Source: Treponema sp. (lineage in GTDB: Bacteria; Spirochaetota; Spirochaetia; Treponematales; Treponemataceae). From it: 53,540 bases of DNA. The position numbers and the translations under genes were made by a program. The notes under the pieces were generated by a model. That model made no database searches, had not been told where the DNA came from, and saw only the letters and a program-made list of their open reading frames with translations. Of the stretch, positions 42,330-51,772 are shown one piece after another. The DNA is taken from NCBI GenBank assembly GCA_024402535.1, contig JAKSTN010000017.1, forward strand, positions 1-53,540, given 5' to 3'. Position 1 is the stretch's first letter; each line of letters begins with the position of its first letter.

Positions 42330-43805
42330 CTATTTCTTATAAGAGTGAATGTCTGTTGCGGGATCAAAGATGCGCCAGTTGTTTCTTGTTGTTTTCTTTA
42401 CTGTGTTCATGGCGCGTTCTGACATATCAAGAAGAAGATTGAAAGATTTTCCGTGGTCCGGATATAAAGCAATTCCAATGCTCAGTGTTACATCAAAATC
42501 TCCCTGGAATTTTGTGAATAATTCCTGCTGGAGAAGTTCACAGTAGGTTTGTGCTGATTTATTTGAATCAGCAGATTTTGAAATTTCTGTACAGACACCG
42601 AATCTGTCTGAACCAAGTCTTCCTATTACTGCTTCTTTTGGGAAAGCTCTGCGTATTGAATCTGCAATATCAAAAATTATTTTGTCGCTCTGGTTTCTTC
42701 CCTGAATATCAATAATGGAAGTAAAATGGTCCACGTCAATGAAGAAAATTCCAAGTGTTTTTTCCTGTACACATTCAATTATTTTTGATGCGTTTTCTGC
42801 GAATGTAATTTCATTTGCAAGTTTTGTAAGCTTATCTTTTGTTGCCTGATTGTGAAGGGAATCAATAAGGCGTTCAATTGGGATTGTCAGTTTTAACGAG
42901 AAAACAATGCTGAAAATTAATATAACAGTGACTGCGAATACAGAAAGAATTATTACGTAGGTTATAAGCATTCTTCTTTCTTTAAGAACTTCTGTAAGAC
43001 TTGCTGTAGTAATAAGTTTCCATCCGTTACTGCACATGCTCATGGTAACAAGATATTTTCTGAAGATATGTAAGTTTTTTTTGTTCTTGAATACAGAAAG
43101 AAGCCCTGAAGGAATTTCTTCACCAATGTCTTTCGGATCACTTGAGTATATAATTTGGTTTTCAGGATTAACAAGCAGGGTTTTCATGTTCAACGTTGAA
43201 GGAGAACATATAAAATCTTCAAGTTTTGAAGTTTCCATTGAACAAATGAAAATTGCATCTGTATGGATTTTTTTTGCAAAGTAAATTTTGCTGAAGTCAT
43301 TGAAATCACCGGATCTCCATGTTTTGCTGTAGTTGCGGTTTTCCAGTTTTGCATTTATGTAGGAATATAATAATTCAGGATTGTAGGAATTTTGTGCCAG
43401 CTTTCCGGCATAATACCCGTCTGAGTAAATAACGACCATGTCACTGTAATTTCTGATGAAAGAAAAATTCCTTAAAAAAGAAGTTACTTCGAATAATTTT
43501 GTTGCTTTTTCTTCTGTTGAAAGATTGCCTTTTGAAATTATGCTGTTAAGATCTTCTGTCATGATACGCAGGTATTCAGATGCATTTTCAACCTGTGTAA
43601 TATGATTGTTCATATTAGAGCAGGCCTGAATATTAAGTTCTTTTTCAAGTTCTGCAACTTTGATTTTGAGAATATTATTTGTTTGTCGGATTATTAATGT
43701 TGAAAGAATAATAATGAGAAGGGTAGCCGTTGTAGAGAACCAGATAATCATCTGGAATTTTGTATTCTTTACAGATGAAATGTCTATTAAATTTTCCTGT
43801 TTCAT
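42330..43805 (-). CDS. Membrane sensor protein with degenerate GGDEF domain
   Basis: ATG 43805 is preferred (GAGGGG just upstream), giving 491 residues. It has a membrane helix (about 22-45), a periplasmic sensor (about 50-280, dCache-like texture: FIRNYSDMVVIYSDG, then a second helix near 283-305), and a C-terminal GGDEF domain. The signature is GRLGSDRFGV, so GGDEF has become GSDRF and the catalytic acid is lost; the substrate-side DVDHFTSII is still recognisable. It is probably inactive as a cyclase and may act as a GTP or c-di-GMP sensor. It follows the EAL gene by 17 nt in the same operon. Confidence 0.85.
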   Translation of the reverse strand: MKQENLIDISSVKNTKFQMIIWFSTTATLLIIILSTLIIRQTNNILKIKVAELEKELNIQACSNMNNHITQVENASEYLRIMTEDLNSIISKGNLSTEEKATKLFEVTSFLRNFSFIRNYSDMVVIYSDGYYAGKLAQNSYNPELLYSYINAKLENRNYSKTWRSGDFNDFSKIYFAKKIHTDAIFICSMETSKLEDFICSPSTLNMKTLLVNPENQIIYSSDPKDIGEEIPSGLLSVFKNKKNLHIFRKYLVTMSMCSNGWKLITTASLTEVLKERRMLITYVIILSVFAVTVILIFSIVFSLKLTIPIERLIDSLHNQATKDKLTKLANEITFAENASKIIECVQEKTLGIFFIDVDHFTSIIDIQGRNQSDKIIFDIADSIRRAFPKEAVIGRLGSDRFGVCTEISKSADSNKSAQTYCELLQQELFTKFQGDFDVTLSIGIALYPDHGKSFNLLLDMSERAMNTVKKTTRNNWRIFDPATDIHSYKK

Positions 43806-43822
43806 TATTCCCCTCATAACAT

Positions 43823-46126
43823 TTAAATAAGATGTATTCGTTCTTCAAAAGAAGTGATTGTCTCAGGTTTTGCAAAATAGAATCCCTGGAATACTTTGCA
43901 TCCAAAAGATGTAAGTTTTTCAACCTGTGCAAGTTCCTCAACACCTTCAACAATGGTTTCCATGTTGAGTACCTGTGCCAGCTGTGCTATTTCATTAAGA
44001 ATAAGCCATGCTTTTTTCTCATCAACATTTTCAGCGTGCTGGAGGAAGCTCATATCTATTTTCAGAACATCAACGGAAATATCTTTTAAAAGCCCAAGGG
44101 AACTGTAGCCTGAGCCAAAATCATCAAGTTCAATTTCGAATCCAAATTGCCGTAATTTTTGAAGAAGATTATTTATAGCAATAGTATCATTGATCACTGC
44201 TGTTTCAGTTATTTCAAGTTTCAGATTTTTTGGATCGATGTCATATTTTTCAACAAGGTCTGTGAATACAGCGTACAAGTCTTCATTGTAAAAATCTTTA
44301 ACTGAAATATTTACTGAAATATGAAGGTCTTCACGTCCAAGTTTTTTCCATCGGCTTAATTGTTTTGCAGCCTCTTCCCAAAGGTATTTGTCAAGTTTTG
44401 AAACAAGTCCGTTGTTCTCAAGAACTGGAATGAAGCGGTCGGGAGTTATAATATTTCCATCTGTATTAATCCAGCGGGCCAGGGCTTCTGCACCAAGAAT
44501 CCGATTGTCTTTTGTAACCTGAGGCTGAAGGAAGATTTTAAAATCACCATTACTGAGAGACTGTTCGAATTTTCCAATGACAAGTTTTTCATCAAGGTTT
44601 TTATTCAGGTTGTCATCCTTGTACCAGTTGATGTAATTGTTTATATCTCCCTTTGCAATCTTCATGGAAAGAATAGCTTTTTCACACATTGATGAAATTG
44701 GTTCAATTATATTTTCTATTCTGTATACACCCATCTGCATGTGGAGATGATAGAAAGTATTACTGAACTCTTTTTCCATACTTTTCATGACTGCTAAAAA
44801 AGGTTCATCATGATAAAGTTTTTCATCCAGAAGCATTGCGAACATGTCTCCGGAAATTCGGCCATAAGCTGCAGCAACATCTTTCTTTTCAGAAATTCTC
44901 TGGGCGTTTACCTGAAGGAGTTTGTTGCCGGCTTCTTCTCCAAAGACATTATTGTAAATTTTAAAATCGATAATGTTAGAACAGATGAAAAGAAATTGTG
45001 TTGTTGGTTTTGCTTTAATTATTCTGCGTACCTGACTGAAGAAAAAATCACGGTTTGGAATTCCTGTAAGACTGTCGGTCCCCATCAGTTTTCTTTGTTC
45101 TTCTTCTTTTCTGAGTGTTTCTGTTACATCAACCGTGCGGAAATAGCATCCGATATAGTTATTCAGTTTGTCGAATTTTTTATGCAGGTTTAATTCAAGA
45201 TCAAGAATTTCACCATTTTTCTCAACCTTGATATGCCAGGAAAACAGGTTTTCCATATCTTCAAATTGAGTTGAATTATTTCGCCATTTTTCGAATTCGG
45301 TTTCAAAATGATTATTTAAATCAGATATTTCATTGAAGAAATTTTTTGCAGCAAGATTGTACCAGACGCACTTGTGTTCTTCATTGAAACAGACCAGTAT
45401 GTCTTCTGAATCATCTACAATGTTTTTAAGAGTTTTTAGAATATAATTTCGCGGTTTAAACTTGTAAGCAAAAAAGTAAATTAAAATCCCTGAAAGTCCG
45501 TAAAAATAGTTTGTACAGTCTACAGGAATTTTTAATACCAGCCAGATTGCATCCAGGAAAAGAATTATTAAAAAAATAATCAGAATATTTACATATTGAG
45601 GTCTGTTATGTTTTGGAGATGTACATGATTTATAAACCAGAAGACAGATAGTTCCCAGACTGTAAATATAATTAAGGCCAAGGTGTACATTGAAGTACCA
45701 GTGATAGTTTATAGGGTTGGTTACATATTCTGAATATAAATAATCTGTCTTAAGTGTTGCCAGCTTTGAAAAATAAGACATGAAGAAAAGAATAATGATA
45801 TCAGCAGCTGATAAAGTCAGAATAAGATGGAAAAAATATTTTTTTGTTTTGATTCCAGAATATTGTTCTGTAAAAAGATACAAAGAATTCATTACAAGAG
45901 TAATGCTTGCATAGTATCCGAAGTAGAAAAAGCGAGCCAGTGTGGTGGAGTCCTGCATGAAAGCATGAACGTAACAAGCCATGGCTGTGAAGGTAAAGGT
46001 GTAGACAAATCCAAGATAAATTGACGTAGGCGTATGTTTTCTGAAGCAGAGAAAAGCCAGGACCAGAAGTGTTACTGATTCCAAAGAAGAGGCTGTGAAA
46101 AACAAAATAAAAAAACTTGACGGCAT
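43823..46126 (-). CDS. 7TM-PAS-GGDEF-EAL protein, c-di-GMP phosphodiesterase
   Basis: ATG 46126 (MPSSFFIL) is preferred to 46144 and fits the promoter. The 767-residue protein has about seven membrane helices (residues 5-225) like the histidine-kinase 7TM sensor type, a PAS domain (about 235-345; DILVCFNEEHKCVWYN), a degenerate GGDEF (RISGDMFAMLL in place of GGDEF) and an EAL domain. The EAL domain keeps AEALARW, KLEITETAVI and DDFGSGYSSLGLLK with KID, the metal and catalytic residues, so it should degrade c-di-GMP. The degenerate GGDEF may bind GTP as an activator. It stands divergent to an intact cyclase gene. Confidence 0.92.
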   Translation of the reverse strand: MPSSFFILFFTASSLESVTLLVLAFLCFRKHTPTSIYLGFVYTFTFTAMACYVHAFMQDSTTLARFFYFGYYASITLVMNSLYLFTEQYSGIKTKKYFFHLILTLSAADIIILFFMSYFSKLATLKTDYLYSEYVTNPINYHWYFNVHLGLNYIYSLGTICLLVYKSCTSPKHNRPQYVNILIIFLIILFLDAIWLVLKIPVDCTNYFYGLSGILIYFFAYKFKPRNYILKTLKNIVDDSEDILVCFNEEHKCVWYNLAAKNFFNEISDLNNHFETEFEKWRNNSTQFEDMENLFSWHIKVEKNGEILDLELNLHKKFDKLNNYIGCYFRTVDVTETLRKEEEQRKLMGTDSLTGIPNRDFFFSQVRRIIKAKPTTQFLFICSNIIDFKIYNNVFGEEAGNKLLQVNAQRISEKKDVAAAYGRISGDMFAMLLDEKLYHDEPFLAVMKSMEKEFSNTFYHLHMQMGVYRIENIIEPISSMCEKAILSMKIAKGDINNYINWYKDDNLNKNLDEKLVIGKFEQSLSNGDFKIFLQPQVTKDNRILGAEALARWINTDGNIITPDRFIPVLENNGLVSKLDKYLWEEAAKQLSRWKKLGREDLHISVNISVKDFYNEDLYAVFTDLVEKYDIDPKNLKLEITETAVINDTIAINNLLQKLRQFGFEIELDDFGSGYSSLGLLKDISVDVLKIDMSFLQHAENVDEKKAWLILNEIAQLAQVLNMETIVEGVEELAQVEKLTSFGCKVFQGFYFAKPETITSFEERIHLI

Positions 46127-46134
46127 ATATCTAT

Positions 46135-46162
46135 ATTGTATCAAATAACTCCAAAATGTCTA
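46135..46162 (-). promoter_or_regulatory. Promoter of the EAL gene, nearly leaderless
   Basis: TAGACA (46162-46157), a 16-nt spacer and TACAAT (46140-46135) on the minus strand give +1 about 2 nt before ATG 46126. The box TAGACATTTTGGA resembles the chemoreceptor promoter at 12000-11988. Confidence 0.6.
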
Positions 46163-46228
46163 ATAAATTTGTGGTTTTTTCACTAATATCATGTTACTAT
46201 TTGACTATATAGAGTTTTTTAATCAGAT

Positions 46229-48346
46229 ATGAACAAATGTTTGAAAACTGTGGCAGCTGTTATGCTTTTATGTATAAGACTGCCTGTTTACGCTCAGGTA
46301 AAAGATACTCCTCACAAAAAGATCACTATCGGATATTTTTCAGACAATGTTTTTCATGTTGGCCAGAAAGATGGTGAAAGAAAAAGCGGTTATGGTTACG
46401 AATATTATCAGGAACTGGCAAAATACACTGATTGGGATTATGAATATGTTTATGGTTCCTGGAATGATGTGTATAAAAAGTTTGTGCGGGGTGAAATAGA
46501 TATTCTGGATGCTGTTTCAAAAAATGCAGACAGAGAGAAATACATGCTTTTTTCTGAGAAAGCCATGGGTGTGGATAACTACTATATATTCACAACTGCG
46601 GATAATTCTTCTATTAATGAATATGACCTTTCAACATTGCATGGAAAAAAAATCGGAGTAAATGAAAACAGTACTTCGCAGCTTTTTCTGGAAAAGTTTA
46701 TTAAGGAAAATAATCTTGATGCAGAAATCATTTTGTGTGAAGGCTATGTTCAGCGCATGGCATTTCTTCTTACAGGTGAAATAGATGCCATAGTTGCAAC
46801 AGATGCTCTTAATGCAGAAAATCTGAGGGCAGTAAAACGAATTGCGTCTGAGAATATTTATTTTGCAGTAAATTCTTCGAAACCTGAATTAATGGAAGAG
46901 TTGAATCTGGCGCAGGAGAAACTTCTTCTGCGAAAACCCGGATATGAGGTGACTCTTCGCAATAAGTATTTTAATAAAGCCGCTGTAAAGAACGGTCTTG
47001 ATTTTGAAGAAAAAATCTGGATAAAAAATCATCCTGTTCTTAAAGTTGGTTACATGACTACAAGTATGCCTTTCTGCGGACAGAATAAAGATACAGGAGA
47101 AATGACGGGACTTTTATTTGATGTATTAAGGTCTCTGGAAAAATATCTTGGAATTCATTTTGAGGCAATTCCGTTTAGTTCAAATAATCATATGGCAACT
47201 GCAGTTCGTGAAGGAATTATAGATTTAAGTTTTCCTGTTGCTGATGATATGTGGTTTTCTGAAAAAAACGGATATATAAATACTATGCCTATAACCCAGA
47301 ATCGGTTCAGTCTTGTTTTTTCGGGTGATTATAAAGGAGATACCGGATATCCACGAATTGCCTATGTTCCCGGCAGTCCTGCACAGGAAGTAGTTCTGGA
47401 ACGATTTAAATTTCTGGACAAGGCAATTCCTTATGAAAATTTGAATACTCTTTTTATGGGACTTTCAAAAGGTGAAGTTGATTGTTCTATTCTGAATGCA
47501 GATGTGGCTAATTATGCTATCAGAAATGATGTTCGTTTCAAAAATCTTCAGAGCGCACACCTGGATGAATATGTAGGTTATTCATTTGGAATGGCACGCG
47601 ATAACATTTTATTGTATTCGGTAATGGAACTGGGAATCAGCAGACTGAATAGCGGTATGATTAATGAATCTCTTAACCGTTACTCGCAGGTTTCACCAGA
47701 TATTTCAGTAAGGATCTTCTGGTTAAAATACAAGAGTCATGTGATGAGTGCATTAATTATTTTGTTGTGCTTAATACTGATCATTGTTCTTGTTTACAAC
47801 CATTCTCTCAACAAAGAAAAGCGGAAAGTAATTGCGGCCCGGGAAAAAGCTTTGAAGGCTGCAACAGATGCCAGAACAGATCCTCTTACCGGGGCCCGAA
47901 ACCGACGTTCTTTTTATGAAGTACTTGAAGATTTCAATAACGCCGGTAAGCAGTTTGTTGTCGGATTTATTGATGTTGATGATTTTAAAGAATTCAACAA
48001 TAAATATGGCCATGAGACAGGAGATCAGGTTCTTCGTTTTATCGTAAAGGCTTTGAATTATTCATTCCCGAACAGTTTTATTGGACGCTTTGGCGGGGAT
48101 GAGTTTGTAATTATATCAGAACAGAGTGTTGATATTGTGAAAAAGCAGAGTGAAGAATTTCTGCATCTGATTTCTGATGGAATCAGTATTCGTGAAACAG
48201 GGTTAAGAGTTCCTGTTGGTTCCAGTGTTGGACTTGTTCAGGTTACCCGTCAGGTTTCAGATATTCGTGATATTCAGAATCAGGCCGACATTGCAATGTA
48301 CCATGCAAAAAAGATGGGCAAAAACCAGGTTCATGTTGGGATATGA
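46229..48346 (+). CDS. Tandem-SBP sensor diguanylate cyclase
   Basis: A 705-residue membrane protein that should make c-di-GMP. A signal peptide (LLCIRLPVYAQ) leads to two periplasmic type-3 solute-binding domains, about residues 30-245 (KKITIGYFSDN) and 260-495 (VLKVGYMTTSMPF), the tandem 'Venus flytrap' layout seen in BvgS-type sensors. One membrane helix (about 510-530) and a GGDEF domain follow, with intact GRFGGDEFVII and TDPLTGARNRRSFYE. An amino acid or similar ligand is inferred. It is divergent from the EAL gene across about 100 nt. No clear promoter or ribosome site was found on this strand. Confidence 0.93.
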   Translation: MNKCLKTVAAVMLLCIRLPVYAQVKDTPHKKITIGYFSDNVFHVGQKDGERKSGYGYEYYQELAKYTDWDYEYVYGSWNDVYKKFVRGEIDILDAVSKNADREKYMLFSEKAMGVDNYYIFTTADNSSINEYDLSTLHGKKIGVNENSTSQLFLEKFIKENNLDAEIILCEGYVQRMAFLLTGEIDAIVATDALNAENLRAVKRIASENIYFAVNSSKPELMEELNLAQEKLLLRKPGYEVTLRNKYFNKAAVKNGLDFEEKIWIKNHPVLKVGYMTTSMPFCGQNKDTGEMTGLLFDVLRSLEKYLGIHFEAIPFSSNNHMATAVREGIIDLSFPVADDMWFSEKNGYINTMPITQNRFSLVFSGDYKGDTGYPRIAYVPGSPAQEVVLERFKFLDKAIPYENLNTLFMGLSKGEVDCSILNADVANYAIRNDVRFKNLQSAHLDEYVGYSFGMARDNILLYSVMELGISRLNSGMINESLNRYSQVSPDISVRIFWLKYKSHVMSALIILLCLILIIVLVYNHSLNKEKRKVIAAREKALKAATDARTDPLTGARNRRSFYEVLEDFNNAGKQFVVGFIDVDDFKEFNNKYGHETGDQVLRFIVKALNYSFPNSFIGRFGGDEFVIISEQSVDIVKKQSEEFLHLISDGISIRETGLRVPVGSSVGLVQVTRQVSDIRDIQNQADIAMYHAKKMGKNQVHVGI

Positions 48347-48388
48347 AATTTTTTATAACGAAAATAATTTTTTAGAAGGAAGGTAAAT

Positions 48389-50551
48389 ATGAAGAAAACA
48401 AAGAAAATTGTAAGCTGTATGCTTGCTCTTTTACTGGCATTTTTCCTGATTGGATGTTCAGGAACTACTGCAACTCCAAATGGTGGATCCAGTTCGGGAA
48501 GCTCTCAAAAACAGGAACACAAAGAGGAACAAAATAAAACTCCTGAAAAAGAAGAGGATGAAGGTAACGAAGAGCAGGCTGGGGCTGATGAAGAAGATCC
48601 GGTTTTGCCTTCAACCAAAGTTTCAAATCTTCGGGTGAAGAAATCTGATGGATCTGTTACATTACATTGGGAGAATCCTGATAATGATGAATTAAACGAA
48701 TTGGTAGTTTTATATGGCACTGAAGAAAGAAAACTTGAAAAATCTTCAGAAAGTCTTTCTTCTGATACTACAAGTTATGAAATCAAAGGTCTTACAAATG
48801 GAACTCTGTACTTTTTTGCAGTGAAGACAGTTTTTGCTGGAAATAAAGAAGATGTTTCAAATATTGTAAGCGCTAAGCCTTATAATCCATCTGAATTGGG
48901 TAGCCTTTCCAGTGTAGAGTTTGCTGAAAATATGGTGATAGGCTGGAACCTGGGAAATACGCTGGATGCATCAGGTTACTGGAATGGCATTTACAGTGAA
49001 GGAAAAAAGCTTGAAATAAACTGGCTTCCAGAAGGAAAGAAAGTGTATACTACTGAAGCTATGATAAAAACAGTGCATGCTGCAGGTTTTGAAACTATCC
49101 GTATACCGGTAAGCTGGCATACTCACATGGCTCAGAACACAACAGATTATAAGATTGATTCTGCATGGATGGCTCGTGTAAAGGAAGTTGTAGACTGGGC
49201 ATACAATGATGGAATGTTTGTTATTCTTAATATCCATCATGATAACTTATGTGAGAAAACTCATGAGGATGAAAATGGAAATATAATTGGGGGAATTGAT
49301 AATCATCCTGGTTTCTGTCTTTCTGAAGACTCCACTATTCAGAAAAAATCTAAGGCTTTTATTGAAAATGTTTGGGAACAGATTGCTACAGAATTTGCTT
49401 CTTATGACAATCATTTGATTTTTGAAGTTTTGAATGAGCCTAGATGTATTGATACTGCCTGGGAATGGGGCTGGTATAGTTCAGGTGAAGCCGCCACAGC
49501 AAAAAAATATTGCGACATTATTACATCATACGAACAGGTTGGATTGGATAAAATACGCAGTATTTCAGGAAATGAAAACCGTTTTGTAATGGTACCAGGT
49601 TATGCTGCAAGCGGAACAAATCCGATAACTCTTGGTGCTTATACTCTGCCAATAGATTCTGTAGATGACAAACTTTTACTTAGTACACATGCCTATTCGC
49701 CAAATGGATTTGCTTTAACTGCTGATATGACTCAGGCTAGTTTTGATCAGACTGGAAAAAATGATTTGAATGCTATTTTTTCTTACTTGAAAACAAATTA
49801 CACGGACAAGGGAATTGGTGTTGTAATGGGTGAAGCAAGTGCAACAGATAAAAATAATACAGCAGAACGAATTAAGTGGGCTCAGTATTATTTTGGAAAA
49901 GCACGAGATGCTTCAATCCCGGTTGTTCTTTGGGATAACTGCTTGGTTTGGGGTGAAGGTGACGACGGTGCCGAACGTCACGGACACTTTGACCGAAAAA
50001 ATCTTACATGGTATCAGCCGGAATTGATAAAGGCTATGGTAGAAGCTGCGGGTGGGATAGGAGATTCAGGTTATACACCACCTGTTCAAGGTGGTGGGGA
50101 TGAAAATGATGATTCTGCTATTCTTACAATATTTGATCCGGAGTATTTTTCTGCTCCTGAAGGAATGGAAATCATTACAAATCAAAATGGAAAAAAATAT
50201 CTGAAATTGACAATAGATGGCTATAATACAAGCTTTGGGCTTTCAAATTCAGTTGATTGTACTGATAAGACAAAATTTATGGTTGAGTGTTATGCTCAGA
50301 GTTCTAGTGATGAATATCAGGTAGTAATAGGTATTAAAGATAGTTCAGCTAAGGACGTTGCTTCAGGAACCACTATGAATCCACTTAAAGATTCCGTTTC
50401 TACTTTAGTTGGAGGTGTTGCCAATGGAGATGACGCAAGTCAAACAAAAATCGTTTCATATATTCAACCAATGGCACAAGAAACAACTAGTGGTACTTAT
50501 GACGCTGCAGAGGGTATTGTATTCTATATAGGTAAAATAACTGCGGAATGA
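48389..50551 (+). CDS. GH5 endo-glucanase lipoprotein with FN3 and C-terminal binding domain
   Basis: Cleaves cellulose or a similar beta-glucan. The 720-residue product has a lipoprotein signal (LIGC), a Ser/Gly/Glu-rich linker, an FN3 domain (about 75-165), a GH5 domain (about 175-560) and a Gly/Asp linker before a C-terminal beta module (about 580-720). GH5 marks are MVIGWNLGNTLDASG, FETIRIPVSWH, the acid/base Glu350 in VLNEPR and the nucleophile Glu482 in VVMGEASAT. The opening GWNLGNTLDA is typical of subfamily 4 (GH5_4), which is active on several glucans. A ribosome site AAGGAAGG precedes it. The C-terminal module is probably a carbohydrate-binding module, family not recognised. Confidence 0.93.
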   Translation: MKKTKKIVSCMLALLLAFFLIGCSGTTATPNGGSSSGSSQKQEHKEEQNKTPEKEEDEGNEEQAGADEEDPVLPSTKVSNLRVKKSDGSVTLHWENPDNDELNELVVLYGTEERKLEKSSESLSSDTTSYEIKGLTNGTLYFFAVKTVFAGNKEDVSNIVSAKPYNPSELGSLSSVEFAENMVIGWNLGNTLDASGYWNGIYSEGKKLEINWLPEGKKVYTTEAMIKTVHAAGFETIRIPVSWHTHMAQNTTDYKIDSAWMARVKEVVDWAYNDGMFVILNIHHDNLCEKTHEDENGNIIGGIDNHPGFCLSEDSTIQKKSKAFIENVWEQIATEFASYDNHLIFEVLNEPRCIDTAWEWGWYSSGEAATAKKYCDIITSYEQVGLDKIRSISGNENRFVMVPGYAASGTNPITLGAYTLPIDSVDDKLLLSTHAYSPNGFALTADMTQASFDQTGKNDLNAIFSYLKTNYTDKGIGVVMGEASATDKNNTAERIKWAQYYFGKARDASIPVVLWDNCLVWGEGDDGAERHGHFDRKNLTWYQPELIKAMVEAAGGIGDSGYTPPVQGGGDENDDSAILTIFDPEYFSAPEGMEIITNQNGKKYLKLTIDGYNTSFGLSNSVDCTDKTKFMVECYAQSSSDEYQVVIGIKDSSAKDVASGTTMNPLKDSVSTLVGGVANGDDASQTKIVSYIQPMAQETTSGTYDAAEGIVFYIGKITAE

Positions 50552-50602
50552 TACAAAGTATAGGAATATCTTAGGTAAAATATCTTAATATTCGCGAAAA
50601 AA

Positions 50603-50630
50603 TTGCCACTTTACCAAAAAAATTGATATT
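50603..50630 (+). promoter_or_regulatory. Promoter of the abundant-lipoprotein gene
   Basis: TTGCCA (50603-50608), 16 nt, then GATATT (50625-50630). +1 would be near 50637, giving a 49-nt leader with GGAGG at 50674-50678, 7 nt before the ATG at 50686. Confidence 0.6.
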
Positions 50631-50685
50631 TTTATTTCAGAAGCGGACCTAAGATTAAATCAAAGAAAACTTTGGAGGTTTCTAA

Positions 50686-51711
50686 ATGAAAAAATTACTT
50701 ATTGCTGCTGCCGCTGCTTCTATGCTTCTGGCAAGCTGTGCTTCAAATGGTGGAGCAAACAAAGGTGCTGGTGCTGTAGCTGCTCCAGAACATCCAATGA
50801 CATACGTTCTGGACCTGGCAGATACAGGTGATTCTGTAAAATTCATTGACAACACACAGTATGGTGAATCAGGAAGATCAACACGTCAGGCAAAGCCATC
50901 TTGGACAAAACTGGTAAAACAGAACAAAGTAAAAGCTGGTGATACAGTACGTATCGTTGGTCGTGTAACATCTGATACAGACCTGGATTCAGTTATGGTT
51001 GGTATCGCTGATGACTCTCCAGCAGTAAACTACTGGCTCAACCTTTATAACCCAGATGATATGGAATACACATGGGACAACATCAAAGCAGGTGTTCCAT
51101 TTGATGTAGATTTCGAATATCCAGTTGTAGCAAACATGGTTTCTGAATTCAAACTGAACCTTGGTTACGGTGAACAGAACAACGGTTTTGCAACATTCAC
51201 ATTTGAACGTGTTATGGAATCAGACATTGGTATGACTCCAGTTGTAGCAGCTCCACGTGATCCTAACGCTGTTATGGACCTTTCTCGTGACCTGGCTTTC
51301 GTAGAAATGAAACCAGAATATCCATGGGAAAATGGTGTTCAGAACACACTGGCAGATCCACAGCACTACCAGGCAACAGTTGATATCACAGCTCTGTTTG
51401 ACGGAAACCTGCCAAAAGCTGGTGATACATTCAAATTCACATGGAAAACAAAGCCATCTATCGATATTAAAGCTCTTAAAGTTCGTCTTGTTGAAAACAC
51501 AGGTGCTGTACCAGGATGGTGGGCAGAAATTGATGAAAACTCAAGCCCAGAAGGTGCAACAGTTTGTTGTACAGACATGAAAGCTTACGAAGCTTCTGTA
51601 GTATCTGGTGAACTGAAATTTGCTGTAGCTCCAATTCAGGGTGTATCTCTTTGTATCACATACGACCTGGATGCAGGTGACAGCGGATGTTCACTTATGT
51701 TCGCTAACTAA
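50686..51711 (+). CDS. Probably abundant two-domain lipoprotein of unknown function
   Basis: A 341-residue product with a lipoprotein signal (MLLASC). The mature part contains two beta-rich domains (about 36-180 and 190-340) with similar layout: each has a K-A-G-D-T motif (KVKAGDTVRIVGRV and KAGDTFKFTWKT) and a W/Y-rich face, so an internal duplication is likely. The fold looks like a galactose-binding or jelly-roll sandwich. Codon use is highly biased (GGT, GTT, AAC, CCA), like gdhA, which points to strong expression. A good promoter, ribosome site and perfect terminator all support this. It lies between a cellulase and a laminarinase, so surface glycan binding is a reasonable guess; no family is recognised. 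Confidence 0.7.
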   Translation: MKKLLIAAAAASMLLASCASNGGANKGAGAVAAPEHPMTYVLDLADTGDSVKFIDNTQYGESGRSTRQAKPSWTKLVKQNKVKAGDTVRIVGRVTSDTDLDSVMVGIADDSPAVNYWLNLYNPDDMEYTWDNIKAGVPFDVDFEYPVVANMVSEFKLNLGYGEQNNGFATFTFERVMESDIGMTPVVAAPRDPNAVMDLSRDLAFVEMKPEYPWENGVQNTLADPQHYQATVDITALFDGNLPKAGDTFKFTWKTKPSIDIKALKVRLVENTGAVPGWWAEIDENSSPEGATVCCTDMKAYEASVVSGELKFAVAPIQGVSLCITYDLDAGDSGCSLMFAN

Positions 51712-51734
51712 TTCAGTTAGAAGTTCTTAATTCC

Positions 51735-51765
51735 AAAAAAAGCTGTCTTCGGACAGCTTTTTTTT
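51735..51765. terminator. Bidirectional terminator with UUCG tetraloop
   Basis: AAAAAAAGCTGTC (51735-51747), loop TTCG, GACAGCTTTTTTT (51752-51764). The C(UUCG)G tetraloop gives high stability, and T-runs exist on both strands, so it serves the lipoprotein gene and the convergent GH16 gene (stop at 51773). Confidence 0.95.
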
Positions 51766-51772
51766 ATGTACA

